Positions 63,595 to 64,000 of a DNA stretch of 64,000 nt are shown here, piece after piece (position 1 is the stretch's first letter; each line of letters opens with the position of its first letter). The notes under the pieces are model-generated. The model was not told where the DNA came from. It ran no database searches and saw only the letters and a list, made by a program, of their open reading frames with translations. The translations under genes and the position numbers were made by a program. Origin of the DNA: Tyto alba (lineage: Eukaryota; Chordata; Aves; Strigiformes; Tytonidae); assembly GCF_018691265.1 (NCBI RefSeq), contig NW_024881296.1, forward strand, positions 6,727,427 to 6,791,426, written 5' to 3'.

Positions 63595-64000
63595 AGAAGG
63601 CCTCTATTGCTTCTGTCTGTGACCTCTGCAAGATAGGAGATAATTGTGGTGATGGAACCCACTGTGTCTTTTGTGGGTGTAGCAAGGATCTTCTGAATCT
63701 GCAGTGATAAAATTAATGCTTGCTGCAAGGAATGGAGGACTTTGTTTTAATTTCTGAGGAATCATCTGCTGGCTGAAGGTATGGAGGGAGATTTTTACAG
63801 AAGGGGAGGGATGCGATGGGGTGGCTTTTGCATCCAGCAGTTGTCTGAGGGAAGGTGACATAACACAAAATTTACTTTTCCACTTTAAGTCCTAGTAAAG
63901 AGTTAGTATTACACCAGTGCATATTTGGTATATATCGTGACTTGAACATTTTTTAATGACTGTTTGGCTTCTATATGGGATGGTAAGAAGTGAAGAAGGG
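63595..64000. other. Noncoding DNA to window end
   Basis: About 400 bases of ordinary sequence; overlapping short frames on the minus strand continue out of the repeat and are not genes. Confidence 0.5.

Noticed and set aside
1..64000. CRISPR arrays, operons, phage or other prokaryotic defence systems
   Set aside because: No regularly spaced repeats, no tightly packed coding genes; composition and mobile elements are avian.

Overview
This window reads as nuclear DNA of a bird, most likely the interior of a long intron or a gene-poor intergenic stretch. Evidence for a bird: a 3'-terminal CR1 LINE that ends in the avian ATTCTATGATT unit (32400-32838), a GC-rich LTR of the type I know from avian endogenous retroviruses (34988-35970), a second solo LTR (11172-11640), low repeat density, AT-rich sequence depleted in CpG, and one sharp CpG island. 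Nothing is bacterial: there are no operons, ribosome-binding sites, tRNA or rRNA clusters, or CRISPR arrays, and no reading frame above 180 codons.

Layout. 1-11171 is plain AT-rich noncoding DNA. 11172-11640 is a minus-oriented solo LTR with a perfect 6-bp target duplication. Around 13.6 kb there is a tRNA-like SINE relic. From 14251 to about 14785 a poly-T/poly-G tract and a TA microsatellite run into a CpG island with long G runs, the best promoter candidate. 14.8-26 kb is mostly featureless but holds worn relics of ancient L2-like and CR1-like elements. At 26224-26488 a 132-bp segment is duplicated in tandem, nearly identically. 28-31 kb has two palindromic or enhancer-like stretches and a 52-bp duplication with copies 1.2 kb apart. 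32.4 kb carries the CR1 and 35-36 kb the 983-bp solo LTR flanked by CAGAT. 38.0-38.3 kb is a small CpG-rich block with an open frame running into a donor-like site. 39.3 kb has an acceptor followed by a 39-codon frame and a polyadenylation signal. 52.3-57.2 kb and 63.5 kb hold several GT-rich or AC-rich low-complexity tracts. Among these tracts lies the most convincing coding exon, 53939-53999 on the + strand: it has a branch-point-like CTAAC, a polypyrimidine acceptor, a GTAAGG donor, and one open frame encoding a charged heptad-like segment. A weaker minus-strand exon candidate lies at 61799-61927.

I did not recognise the host gene. If the CpG island and the 53.9-kb exon belong to one + strand transcript, the intron between them is about 39 kb, but that link is inference. 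No complete gene and no clearly new biological system is visible. The interesting items are structural: two solo LTRs with intact target duplications, a young tandem duplication, GT/AC tracts of opposite polarity beside the exon, perfect inverted repeats, and possible conserved regulatory sequence.
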